This document shows positions 37,215 through 48,366 of a DNA stretch of 64,000 bases, piece by piece. The notes beneath the pieces were generated by a model. That model was not told the DNA's origin and did no database searches. It saw only the letters and a program-made list of their open reading frames with translations. Position 1 is the first letter of the stretch, and each line of letters opens with the position of its first letter. The position numbers and the translations under genes are program-made. Location: positions 8,246,001 through 8,310,000 of the forward strand of contig JASJZH010000004.1 of the NCBI GenBank assembly GCA_037178975.1, written 5' to 3'. Source of the DNA: Oscheius tipulae (lineage: Eukaryota > Nematoda > Chromadorea > Rhabditida > Rhabditidae).

Positions 37215-38325
37215 TTGTACTCAAAATCGTGGTACAACGTTTCCGCGTTTAAAAGGTCGCGAAAAGCTGTAAAATTTTATTAAAGTGCAAATACGCATGA
37301 CGATTCGGAAGGTTTGAAGACTAAAAGCGTGCTTTTGAGGTTAAACGAAGTACAACTGTAGCCTCTAGATCAAGAGGTAACGATTACAGTGGTAAACACA
37401 GAGAACACTTTAGCGAGCAGGGTTTTTCGTGTTGGCCGAAGGTATCGCAAGATCACTGTGGGGTGTAGCTATGTACTTGATCGTGGTCCTGGGCTGAACT
37501 TCTAATGAACAGACTGCAAACAGCTGGGACACTGCAGAAGTACGGCCACAACAGTAGCCACAAAGAACGCCCACGTTCAGTGTCCAACTTATGACCCATG
37601 TTTTCTGATCTTCAGTGTCCAGAAGATCACAACGGTTGGAATTCCATTAAGTCAACTTGGTAGCTCGTTAGTTGTAGAGAGAATGATCTCTCAAAATGGC
37701 GGAGCAATGGAAACGTTAAGAATAAATTGAGTTAGTTACAGCTTGGAAATGCTAGCACGTGAAAATCTGTTGGATCCAAAATGAAACCGATAGAAAGTTT
37801 GGTCAGTTTCACCGGGGTTGATCTGGTACTTGCACTCCAGTTTACAACCGGATTACTGTAATCTCCCTCCACATAACGAAGTGAATGCGTAGTTTTCAAG
37901 AGTAGTTGAGACTATATCGATAATGATTCTCGTTTTAGCCCAACATCAGATTTCTCACTTGTTCAGTTTTTTTCTAACTGTACTTTGTGCACAGGTGAAC
38001 TCCGAACAACTGTAGTTTCAGATTAGCAGTTTCAAGTTGGTCCTCTCAGAGGATTTGCACAAAAAGTAAGTCGGATCGCAACCACTATCTATTTGATTTC
38101 TTGACATCGAACTTATTGCACGTGAACACTGCTTCCCGGTTCAGATGGAGGCGACCAAATGTCAACATGGAGAAGCACACATACCATTTTTGGACTATGA
38201 ATTTTTGAACTGACCATCCTCGTCACTTAAATGCCTACAGATCAGATCACAATTTCGCATAAAAATAAAGCGGTTAGATCGCGATCAAGCCGTTTTGGCC
38301 GCGCTTGACTATTGTTCTGTCGGCT
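37215..38325. other. intergenic between divergent genes
   Basis: Shared upstream region of the Rh gene (minus) and the first C6 gene (plus). No ORF or motif seen. An AT-rich run around 38258-38270 could serve as the C6 promoter core, about 60 nt before its ATG. Confidence 0.5.
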
Positions 38326-39188
38326 ATGCTTACCTACTTACTACTTTCGGCTAGCGCACTAGCCTGTGTTCCCACATATTCGCGTAATTTTCCGTTTTTA
38401 ACGGTCAGGTTCACTTTTTTAGCAGATGACCTGACTGAGATCAAAAAACTTGAAGAGGAAATAATGCTCAATTCGGAAACCACTACTGCGACGGGCGCAA
38501 CAACAACAGTCACGGAAACTACGACTGTCACCGAAACAACAACGACCACAACCATCGGTAAGAGTTAAATTAAACATTAAACGTGAGCCAGAGTATATTA
38601 CTCACGGGTGGTAGATGAAAGCAGAGCGTGTTCTCTTCTTAAAGATAAACTGACTGTTGTCATTTAGACAGTTTTATATCTGCCTAAACATAGCCATGAT
38701 GAGGATTTGTCTTTACTTTTCCAGTTTCAAAATTGAGCTGGATACAATGGTCCTTGTTGCTTGGCTAATTAGACAACACTCTGTAGAACACTGACTTATA
38801 ACTAACTTTCTTTAGCATGTGAATTCTGCACATCCAACGCTCCAACCAGCTGTGATGCAGGAGATTCACCTCCAGATCCCAATGGAGGTCTTGGTCCACC
38901 TTTCAGTTGTTTCGCTGTCACGGCATCTCCAATGCCCTCTGGTACGGACTGTGTGTAAGTAAACTTTCCCTTTCTCGTATCATTTTATACAAATTTAGGA
39001 TCTCATTCGACTGTGCGACCCTCGGAGCTGGATTTAGGGCGTACTATAAGGAGGGAGGATCGTTGTGGGTTGCTGGAGGAGTCGGTGTCTCGATGATTAC
39101 AGCTACTTGTGCGAATATGGCGGGAACTGCCGGTTACCTGGATCCGAATACGATAATGATCAACAAGTTTGGTTGTGGAAGTGCATAA
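38326..39188 (+). CDS. secreted C6 (DUF281) domain protein, copy 1
   Basis: Four exons (38326-38383, 38423-38557, 38816-38954, 38999-39188) give 173 aa. MLTYLLLSASALACVPTYS is a signal peptide. A short acidic stretch (DDLTEIKKLEEEI) leads into a Thr-rich linker of ATTTVTETTTV type, likely O-glycosylated, then a C6 domain starting ACEFCTSNAPTSC with further Cys at PPFSC, GTDC, FDC, ATC and FGC. C6 domains are nematode-enriched extracellular modules of unknown function. Exon count and phases are identical in the next gene, showing tandem duplication. The start is the first ATG that gives the signal peptide. Confidence 0.85.
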
Positions 39189-39259
39189 AATTGTCTATCA
39201 CCCATGTTCTGTTGCAAGTCGAAATCCATCCAAATTACTGCTTCCCAACCGCAAGGCGA

Positions 39260-39265
39260 TATAAT
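39260..39265 (+). promoter_or_regulatory. TATA-like element of C6 copy 2
   Basis: TATAAT 41 nt upstream of the ATG at 39301, the spacing seen at the other small secreted genes. Confidence 0.4.
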
Positions 39266-39300
39266 CGCGGCCTCGTTAGTTTCCTGTTTTTGTCTCGCAT

Positions 39301-39996
39301 ATGCTTCTTTTCGTACTGCTTCTCGTCGGCGCATTAGCCTGTGTTCCGACGTATTCACGTAGTTTTACCTTAGACAGCCCATTTCAACAATTCAGCTGAT
39401 GACTTGGCTAGAATTTATGAAGAAGAGGAGCTAGAGGAGATTCGTCGAGAAGAAGAAATCAGACTAGAGGAGGAAATTCTCGAGTCTATGACGACAACTA
39501 CAGAGCTGACTACGACAACAGAGATCACCACGACTACGACGGAGGTTACAACCACTACAACTACCGGTACAGTTTTTACTATGCAAATGAGAACTCAGTT
39601 TGAATCGTCAATAAAAAAAACTTTTCAGTATGTGATCCAGTAAACTGTCCTTTGATATATAGCTGTGCAGAGCTACCAGCATATCAAGATACTTGTCGTC
39701 CGCTAGCAGACACGTCAGGAAACCCTACAACCATGGTTATGGCAAACGGTGGAATATGTGTGTAGGCTCTCTAGTTTTTGAAAGTATTCACACTTACTTT
39801 TAGGTTTTCTGTTTTCTGTCCACCAGCCATGGGAGCAACACCTCCCAGTGAAGTGAACTACCGAGATACTAATGGAGACTTTGAGTCCATGACACGGACA
39901 ACACCTTTGAGTATTCAGTGCGCCAATAATGGGGTCTGGACACGTACCAGCAACGGAGTCCAAGTGAATCTTGTCAATTGTGGTTACATGGCTTAA
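39301..39996 (+). CDS. secreted C6 (DUF281) domain protein, copy 2
   Basis: Four exons (39301-39358, 39396-39566, 39629-39761, 39804-39996) give 184 aa, with the same phases as copy 1. The signal peptide MLLFVLLLVGALACVPTYS is followed by a strongly acidic Glu/Arg stretch (EEEELEEIRREEEIRLEEE), probably a short coiled coil, then a Thr-rich linker and a C6 domain opening VCDPVNCPLIYSC. It begins 112 bp after copy 1. A TATAAT lies 41 nt before the ATG, so it probably has its own promoter. AATAAA overlaps the position right after the stop (39997-40002). Its 3' end is only 40 bp from the stop of the convergent oxidase gene. Confidence 0.85.
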
Positions 39997-40002
39997 AATA
40001 AA
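39997..40002 (+). terminator. polyadenylation signal AATAAA
   Basis: AATAAA immediately after the stop codon of C6 copy 2, giving a very short 3' UTR in front of the convergent oxidase gene. Confidence 0.55.
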
Positions 40003-40036
40003 GGCTTCACTGATACAAATACAAATTTTCCCACTA

Positions 40037-41532
40037 TTACAAAGTGGTCTTCAGATTAAGAGCTTTGTGTACAAGATCTGTGGCTACTCGAGCAGTTCCC
40101 CATCCCAACGTGAAACCGTTACTACCATGACCGTAGTGATGAACTACCTGAAAATTAGGCTTTAGAAGGTAAGCAAAACTGGGCTTTTCAGTATTCGATT
40201 CTTAGGTCAACAATTCTCGCACTAGTATTTAAGCTGCTTCCTTTAACTGGTTCTACACTTTCCATCCATGAAATGGTACGGGTGAGGGAGTACTATTTAG
40301 ATCCAAAATGATACTCCTGGGTTTAACTTACAGTGTACTCCTTTCCTTTCTTCGATTTTTTCTGAGCGGACTCTATTCTAATGTCCTTCCTCATCGGTCT
40401 CAGGGCGGACCATTCGGAGACAATCTTCACCTCCTATAACAACTTTCACAGAATCTTGTGACAAACTAACCCTCATGCCAGGATGTAGGTTGAGATATCT
40501 GTCCAGAATGCTCTTTCTGTCCTCGTCGGTGATTTCCAGATCCCACCGGTTATCCTGTTTCACGGAGCCCAGCACCACCGTGTTCGTTCTTAAGCAATTC
40601 AGATCTTCTGACAGCTAAGCAACTAACTTGGGGATGGTGAAGGTTTCGAAGTCTCTGTACATGAAGTGTTTATGCCAGGGCGCATCGACCTCGAAAATAA
40701 CTCCTCTCACCGGATAAACAGTGTCATCATCACCGGCCAACCTGCCACCGTCCAAACCTGCACAGTTTATCACGATGTCAAAGTTTTCGTCCGCTAGCTG
40801 AAAGTCGATGATGCAGTTATGATCTAGTAAGCTTTTACAGAGTCAAAGCTGTCAATGGTCCTAGCTTTAAATTCAACCCCTTGTTTGGTCAGGAGGCTCT
40901 TCAAATAGGGAACATACTGGTTTCCTTCGGAGCAGTAGGCAGTGTAGTGAATGCAATGTCTGAAAGATCACAAAATTATAGGATCTCAGCTCAGGATTAG
41001 CTTCTGGAGATACAACTCTGCTTACTTAGATGGATTGTCGAAAATGTCCAATCTTTCCCGGTCATCTAGAAAACGAAAATTGTAGACGACATCGCCATAT
41101 GCTCGTTGCTGATAACTTTTCGTCCTTGACCACTCGAAAATCTTTACCTGTTGCTCCAACTTTTCCTTAGAATCGGACTGAATGTGTCCCGAAATGAGCT
41201 TGACACCTGTATCTCCTCCCTTGGTGGTTCTGTAGAGATGAGAGAACCACTTGAAGGTTTCACGACCGTACTCTCTAAAACAGAAATAGTCGTGGCTCGG
41301 TGGGAAACTAACGTGTTCTGCTCGAAGTCGATCCTGAAAAGGCCAGCCGGTCCAGCACTGCAGGTGTCTTTGAAGGGACGATCATGGAAGACTGTTATCT
41401 GAAAAATAATTGTAAGGCATTTTCAGAAAAACATACTTTTGCATCGGGAATCGTTTTGGAAAGTTGTAGAGCCGATGAGCATCCAATGACTCCCTCCCCA
41501 ACAATTGCTATCTTCGGAATATGGATAGTCAT
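40037..41532 (-). CDS. ddo: D-aspartate / D-amino-acid oxidase
   Basis: Nine exons (41437-41532, 41313-41398, 41148-41274, 41026-41108, 40839-40959, 40628-40797, 40471-40588, 40332-40433, 40037-40147) give 337 aa. The FAD enzyme oxidises D-amino acids to 2-oxo acids, releasing ammonia and hydrogen peroxide. Visible motifs: IAIVGEGVIGCSSALQL (FAD Rossmann), GPAGLFRI, YGDVVYNFR, DIVINCAGLDGGRLAGDD, SVKQDNRWDL, EWSALRP and HHYGHGSNGFTLGWGTA near the C-terminus. The conserved regions favour D-aspartate oxidase, but the D-amino-acid branch is not excluded. The protein ends LNLKTTL with no SKL-type peroxisomal signal and begins without a signal peptide, so localisation is open. The ATG follows TTCCAGG, a possible trans-splice acceptor. 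Confidence 0.93.
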
Positions 41533-42314
41533 CCTGGAATTACGTAGTACTCAATAGAAATATAAGGGGAGATACTCAAATGAGAGAACAATGAGCTCTG
41601 GCTTCCCTTTTAAACTGCCAGTCTGTTGTTCTAAAAGTCATCATGTGCGCGTTCTTTGGAAGGAAGCCGTAGCTAATCGCTTTTGGATCTAATCTAAATA
41701 GTGGGAAAAAGGGGGATTAAAGGTATATCGGGCGGAAACTTCCAACAGTCACAGTACTTTCCTTGAATAAGTTTGGTGCAAGGTCGGACAAAACAAATGT
41801 AGCCTTTGTGGCATTTTACCTATTTTCATTTTAACGTGTTTCGAAATCAGTTCCATGAAATACCACAATCACTGTTGAAGCCAAAGGAAAAAAGAAAGTT
41901 TATTAAAAACTTATATATTAGAACAGGAGAGAGCGAAAGGCTAGTGCGCATTGACCGGCTGTTTGCATTGCACCACATGTTCAGAGCAGAAAACATCCAA
42001 TTTCCAGCAATGTGATAGTTGTGGAACAGTCTAGAGCAGAGAACACATTTTATCTCGGTTTACGAAAACAGAGTCTTGCAATGTCTATTGATGTAGCAAT
42101 AGTATTCTTCTCATTCCGTTGAAAACTAACCTCCTGTAAGAATAAAAAATGATAACAGACGGCGTTCCAACATAGTACGGAATTTGTAAACAGTTAAAAG
42201 CAGGTGGTCTTGTAATAATTTCTTTGACATATGAGGAAAAAGGCGAGTGATAAAAATGATTTTAAACATGAATTTTTATTCTCGTCTTGTATGCACAAAA
42301 ACTCGTTTATAATG
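41533..42314. other. intergenic, nothing seen
   Basis: Upstream of the oxidase and downstream of Rh copy B, both on the minus strand. One chance ORF at 41806-42015 has no motif. No gene supported. Confidence 0.5.
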
Positions 42315-44670
42315 CTAATGAGGTAGTCGATTAATCTCGTCTTCAGCCAAGAAAATCCTCCTTCGCAAGTCCTCCAAATTTTCAACTTTTGACGACAGCT
42401 TCGATGTCCATTCGTAGTCTTCAGGTGTTTCGAAGAACTCTCCGTCGGCAAAGAGTTCCTCATCGGAGATTTGTCTCCAGATGGGGAGCCGGAGAATGAA
42501 ACCTGCAGGTTTTAATCTTTCAGAAAAGGTTAAAAAAAAAGTACCAGTGACAGCTCCAGCGATCAGTCCCGCTCCCCAAACTATGAGCAGACCTAAAAGC
42601 TGATGGACCGCCTGCTTTTGAGCGTTCCAGCTTCCATCAGGATGTCTTTCCATGTGTGGATAGATCTCATTCAGACTAAAAGTTCAAGTATCATATCTGT
42701 GTGAAGATTTTTACCTATTGCCGTAGTCATTCATATCGTAAGCTACTGCAAAGAGAATGGAACTGATTCCAGCCACAACGGCGGGCATTCCGTGTAGATT
42801 GTGAACTCCGCAAGTGTCGTGAATCCCAACTTTGGCCAGTAGAGGCTTAAAGTATCTATTTAACATCGTTCAAGAAACACTGTACCGTGAGAAATTTGAA
42901 GCCAAGGGTCGAAACAATGGCCACAGTGACTCCAACAATCATTGCATCCAGAGGGTACAGAATAGCATTAGCTGCGGTTCCAACTCCAACTCCGCCAGCC
43001 AGAGTGGCGTTAGCGATATGCATCATGTCGAATTTTTTCTATAAACATGGTCTTCACAAAGATAAAAAAGAAACGTACATGTTCGTGAGTGAGTTGAGTC
43101 ACAATGAATGTGGTGACTGTACAAGCTACTAGAGACAAATAGGTGTTAGCCACAGCTCGTTGTCTGGCAGTCTCGGTCTCAACATCGGCGGCGTTGAAAG
43201 ACGGCCAGAAGCACCAGAGGAAGATTGTCCCTAAATCACGAAAGTTTGGGATTTGCAATCTAAGCGTTGCTTTCCAACAAAGCCAAAGTAGCGTGGAGAT
43301 CTGAGGACTTAATTCAAAGCTTCTACTCTTTATTAATGGTATCAACACGTTTAGTAATTCAAACCTCCGAAGAGTTTTTACCTCTAGGTCTACTTGATCA
43401 GTTTGTTGTCTCAACTATTTATATCACGCTACGAAGCACATGAAACTCATCAAGTTGACTCAGTCCGCACATTTTGTTATCGTTTACTCATGATGTCACC
43501 CACAGTTTGACGCGTCAACTGTTATTTACCTCTCCAACTTAGCTGGTCATTGTGGACAATGTTGAAAACGTACCAATCATTGAGAAGATATCCGAATGGT
43601 ATACGGTGCCCTCGTTCCTGTGATTTCTTTGAACTTTCTTGGCAAAAGCAGTTGTACAAGCCATTCCGAAGTAAGCACCAAAGCAGTGAATAGTCAAAGA
43701 ACCTCCAACGTCGTTAACCCCAAGAGTCTTGACAACAACATGCTCAATTCCAATGGCTACAGGAACTTCAATAAGAGCCATTATAAGGTATTGAATTGGG
43801 CTGAGTTTTCCAAGCATGGCTCCCATAGATATCAAGATGGTGGCTGCGATAAAGTCGGATTCGATCAACCTAAAACTATCTACTCATTCCAAGTTTGAAC
43901 AACCATACATGTCTAGGCCGACTTGAAACCTAGTGGCATTGGGTAGCTGGAAGATAAAGCCTCGAACGATGACAGCCCATTCAATCGTGAAGGCGGCAAG
44001 GAGGAAGTTGATGGCCACGGCGGAGTATCCATATCTCTGGAAACAAAGTTGATTAGGGCGTCTTAAAAATATTTAGACGATTACTTTCGTAAGAACAATA
44101 CACAAAAACTTAACGTGTACAAGCTTACAGATCAACTCTAAGGGTTTCCTAGAAAGTTTAGCTGATTTAAAGGGTCTGAGACAGAGCACGAAACCCGTTG
44201 TAACCAACACAAACTCACCCTCAGGAAAGTCATGAGAAATCCAAAGCCGGCAAATACCATCACGTGGATATCTTGGAACACTGAAAATCTTCTTTTCCAT
44301 TTTTAAGTTCACTTTACTTACTCGGATACTGTGCATTGATAGTATCAATCTCGACAACACCGCCTGGCAGCTCATCTTTGCCATATCGTCCCCATATGCC
44401 CATTAAAACCATAAACAGAATCTGAGCTTATGATTTTGCTACAAGTTTTGACTCGAGTTACTTGTAACGAGGTGATGACAATAGTGAACTGATGTTCGTA
44501 CCAGATTTTAAGAAATCTGTTCTGGTTAGTATAACTCCCATTCTCTCCGTCCCTTTGGAAGGGAGCTGAAGTATCTTTTCCAGTTGCAGGACATAGAACT
44601 TACCCTGTTTCTCCGCATTTTTTTCATTTACTACGACGTTGCTAATGTAGGATGAACCACTCTCACTCAT
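42315..44670 (-). CDS. rhr: Rh-type ammonium/CO2 channel, copy B
   Basis: Eleven exons (44604-44670, 44462-44574, 44322-44421, 44219-44280, 43909-44036, 43574-43869, 43079-43230, 42886-43038, 42715-42845, 42545-42675, 42315-42502) sum to 1521 nt, 506 aa. It is a clear paralogue of copy [29 protein letters not shown], Asp210 and His218 in [18 protein letters not shown], and His372 in [17 protein letters not shown]. The tail after LRLPIW is longer than in copy A and acidic/basic mixed. Copy A has an intron inside the region where copy B's 43574-43869 exon is continuous, and copy B has one copy A lacks at the [15 protein letters not shown] block. Intron 1 appears to be only 29 bp. Which C. elegans rhr gene it matches is not resolved. 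Confidence 0.94.
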
Positions 44671-46336
44671 ATCTAAAAGTTTATGTTTAGTTTTCGGCAG
44701 CGAGAGCAAAAGGACTTGAAAAGTAGCCGGAGCACCGCGTGGTAGGGAGCCGTGTAAAACAATAATGAAACTTTGAGCACCGGCGGCAAATATAGCGGTG
44801 GGAGGGACGGGATGAGAGAGTATGTCAACATATTTGAGACAAGAAGAAACATTTGTTTGTTTGAGATCAGCGATGATGTTCAGCAGAAAATTAGCCGAGA
44901 TAGAAAGAAGTGCTATGATTCTTGATGACACATTGATATTTCTGTTATGAGTATGACAGGATCAAATAATATTGAAACAGGACTCCGTTTCTGTAATCTC
45001 AAATTATTCCGCTGATTGCCGTCAGCGGTTTCATCGAAATGGCTCTTCCGTGCAGGCTCGACTGTATGCCCGCTAGCAAAGTTCGCGCCCGTACCGCCCT
45101 TACTGATCACCATAGACTAGTAGCGTCAAATGATAGATGATCGACGGTTCAACGATTAAGCATTTATAATGGGGTTGTCTTGAGTTGAGGCAACACCTAC
45201 ACAGGGTTTTTTGAAACAGTACAGGTTTTCGAATCCTTCAAAAAATCTTTCGTAACTTTTAGACCTGTCTAGGTGTGTTTCTGCAAAGTAGACGAACTTA
45301 GATGTCTGAGGTCTCGCTTGTTCTCTGCTGACAGTTCGAAAGCGCGTGTAACAAGCTACTTACAACAGATTAAGCAAATTGTCATCCTACACAGAAGCTT
45401 CCAAAAATCTAAGGATCCTAAACGAGAACTGTAAAGAGACGAATATCCATAAAGAGGATTTAGAGCTTTTTGATCAAAATTATTGAAGTTTTTTTTTGCG
45501 GCAGGCACCAACCAAACTATATTGTAAGAGTCAAAAGTCAGAATCTTCCCCCGCACTTCGACTGTTGATCAACTTGTTCACGCCATTTCTTCACGGTATT
45601 TACCTATTTGCACAGGTAACAAATGTCTTCTCTTTCAAAGACTCGCAGAAAAAGAGCGACTTCGTTCAAAGAGCTACGTAGGATGTGTAATGGCAGAGGC
45701 AGATACGGACCGAGATGTAAGTTGCAGCCACTTTTTCTGTACTGTACTCCGCTGACCACTAATCCAATCATAAGCTGAATAAGCGGTTGCGTCTCTACAA
45801 TCGGAACGTTTTTACTTTAAAATTCATGTGAAAAGGCTTCAGATAACACATAAGGACGGTTTCCGGCAATTAGAATTAGTCGTGAGCTTCTGCAAACCGA
45901 ACCGTTCTGTTCAAGCGTTGAGCATTGGTCCACTAGCTTGAGGATAATCTATTTGCTGCTGAAAGAAACCCTGCAAAGCAAGATGGTCGCAAAAAATGGT
46001 AGCAACAAACTAGGGATTCTGTGACTCTCAAGATCAGTACTGAGTAGGTCCTACCCACCCTTCACTTTACGATTCTGACCAGAATGTCTATACAAGCATT
46101 TTGCTCCCGTCGTGACTACACGGCTGCTTCAGTCAGACAAAACGATTTCAAAACAAGTTCTAGCCATTGTCACAACGTTCTATTTTACGAAACACAAGTG
46201 TTGTTCACTTCAAACGATTTAGCCGAAAGTGAACTTTGAAAAATGTTCAAGCTCGATAAAGGCAGTTCAAATTGTTCTCCATTATTTGTGCGGCATCACA
46301 GATTGTCGGGCGAGATCCATTACACTGTTTACCCAG
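44671..46336. other. intergenic, no gene supported
   Basis: Region upstream of Rh copy B. ORFs at 44913-45113 and 45356-45681 are short and without motif. Nothing else recognised. Confidence 0.45.
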
Positions 46337-47096
46337 ATGATCATGGTTAACTTGCTCTTTCTCTCTGCTAACAGCATCACAGATCCTGCTGTTCAACTCG
46401 CAGACATCGAATCGCATCATTATCTCCTTCAAAATTTTGTGATACAGTCATTGATCAGAGGTCAAACAGTTATTATCTACTGTTTGCACCTGGTGGAGCA
46501 AAAAGTGTGTCGAACCACATGGCGAAAAGTTGGAAAATTTTGTGAGCGAAAAGTTCTCGACCAACTGTGTTACGAAATTGAAGTTGCTGGAAAGAACGAT
46601 CGTTTCATACTCCCTCCGGCATCTTTTTATAGACCCGGCACGTCAAATCTATCTTCGGGGGCAAATGTTATGTTTCTAAGGGCATTCTGTGTACCCTTCG
46701 AAATGATATCTATTTATTCTGCGCCAGTAATGATTTCAATCGACAATTTCTCACTTCCGAAGCAGAAAAAACTAGTATTGAGCTGTGACGTCAGAATATT
46801 GAACCCTAACTGGTAAGAACCAAATCCCGAATGCACTATGATCTGAACTCTAACTATAAACTAAGCAGGAACTGGAACATGAGAGGTACATTTTATTACT
46901 TGTACTGATATCTAGTTTGTTCTTCTTGCACATACAATCTCTTCATTGTTTGTTACTCCCCACTGATTGTTCTTGATCTACGAGAAAACAGAAACTTTGT
47001 AGTCAGGTTCACCACAACGAGAACCGCCCGAGCAATATTTACACTTTCTAGAACTCTTGAACAAGAGCTTAATGCTACCGTCTACAGCGGTTTTTG
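46337..47096 (+). CDS. unrecognised protein, possible secreted Cys-rich gene
   Basis: I do not recognise this. From ATG 46337 the frame is open for 160 codons. It meets a strong donor (TG|GTAAGA at about 46815) instead of needing its stop, and then continues through a 17-nt exon near 46870 into a second long open stretch that ends at 47096, if the GTACAT...TCTAG intron is used. The N-terminus MIMVNLLFLSANSITD could be a weak signal peptide. Cysteines are spread through the protein (CLH, KVCR, FCER, QLCYE, AFC, LSCD, VCSSC). Length would be about 225-230 aa. The middle mini-exon is the weakest part; the first exon alone may be a chance ORF in AT-rich DNA. Confidence 0.35.
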
Positions 47097-47290
47097 AACC
47101 GACTTTTGCAAGTGGCAACACGCGGTCAAACAGTGTTTAATTCAATTGTTTAACTGTTCAACTGTTTAACAGTATTCATAAAAGATAACTTTGTTCCATT
47201 CTGTGTTGCTGTTCACTGAACAGCGAAACCTTGAGCCTCTTGAACGAAGGTCACTATTGTTGTAACAAATGAACGTGTGACTACGAGGCT

Positions 47291-47302
47291 TATAAAAGAG
47301 TG
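47291..47302 (+). promoter_or_regulatory. TATA box of the secreted peptide gene
   Basis: TATAAAAGAGTG, with its first T 39 nt before the ATG at 47330. Identical 12-mer and near-identical spacing to the element at 5960-5971. Confidence 0.65.
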
Positions 47303-47329
47303 TGAAACCGAAATGAAGACAAAAACAGA

Positions 47330-47617
47330 ATGCGTGCATTCTCTCTTCTTTTGCTAGTTCTAGTTATTCTATCAACAGTTCTGACAACTTCGGGAAACCT
47401 ACTTTTATCAGTCAATGAAGCCGACAATCAAGACCATGAAGCTTCTATGCCGACAAGAAATCACGCGTAATCTTGATCTTTGAAGTGTACAATCTTCAAA
47501 TGAAGCTTTTTTAGTTTTTATACATTCAACAGCAATGCTAACATCTTTTCACTTTTCAATTCCAACAACACCGCGAGTTTGATAGTGTATGCAAATGGTT
47601 CAAGTACACCTCAATAA
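47330..47617 (+). CDS. small secreted peptide, Asn-rich
   Basis: Two exons (47330-47466, 47515-47617) with a 48-bp GT...TTTTTTAG intron encode 79 aa. Residues 1-22 (MRAFSLLLLVLVILSTVLTT) form a strong signal peptide. The mature part is acidic then Asn/Ser-rich (FNSNANIFSLFNSNNTASL) with no cysteines and no dibasic cleavage sites, so it is not an obvious neuropeptide precursor. NNT and NGS are possible N-glycosylation sites. The stop TAA is part of the AATAAA that serves as poly(A) signal. The first ATG upstream, in the 5' leader, opens only a 13-codon frame. No family is recognised. It could be an antimicrobial or cuticle peptide, but nothing in the sequence decides this. Confidence 0.7.
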
Positions 47618-47892
47618 ATATTTTTTTCCATGAGAGTGGGCACTGAATATACTGACATCGAGGAGAAGCGCAGCTCCGGAACAAGCCAAATCATTTCATT
47701 TTGCTCTTTTGTGACCTTGGCACATTTATCTGTCATTTACGCTGATCGCTTAACCGGTTCACTGCAGTCAACGTTGATGTAGTCATTATTTGCACTCTGC
47801 CAACAGTTACCTGACACAATCAACACCTTAATATTCAAAGAATGATTTTACGATTGCCATTCTCATTGTTTATTCTTATCACAAAATAACAG
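47618..47892. other. short intergenic spacer
   Basis: Nothing recognised between the peptide gene and the doubtful ORF that follows. Confidence 0.4.
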
Positions 47893-48045
47893 TCAATGTA
47901 TCTGGTTAGATTCAGTCACTTCCAACAAATGTTTGTAGAAATGGCTGCCGCGGTACAGGTAGTTTCCGCCCTCCGCAGGAGCCTGCTCGGACAAGCCACA
48001 GTCACGTTTGAGCAATACTGCCGGAGATGCCTTGTTTTCAACCAT
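47893..48045 (-). other. doubtful small ORF, 50 codons
   Basis: From ATG 48045 the frame encodes 50 aa with RDCGLSEQAPAEGG and YLYRGSHFYKHLLEV, which looks protein-like. An acceptor-like CATCAG precedes the ATG, and an open stretch with six cysteines (CHNDSRFCRCDCRIPTAC) lies just upstream at 48061-48240. I could not find a phase-consistent splice between them, so this may be a gene fragment or chance. Confidence 0.2.
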
Positions 48046-48366
48046 TTCTGATGTAGGCTATTAAATTTTCAGTTGGTCAGACGGTACGAAGTAATCTGCG
48101 ATATTGCCAACAGGACATGCAGTGGGTATCCTGCAGTCACACCGGCAGAATCGGCTATCATTATGGCATTCAGGTAGGAGGACTTTCGGTGTGACCAAAA
48201 GTGTGTATCTACCTTCAAATTTAAGGTTGGCAAGCGTTGACAAGCTAGCAAGATTGCTAATATCTGATTATCAATACTGTGACACTCAGTAATTGTTAGG
48301 TACTAGACCGAATTCGTAGGACGCCAAAGCAACACTTTAGATCAGGATTCCCGCTGGATAAAGGCT

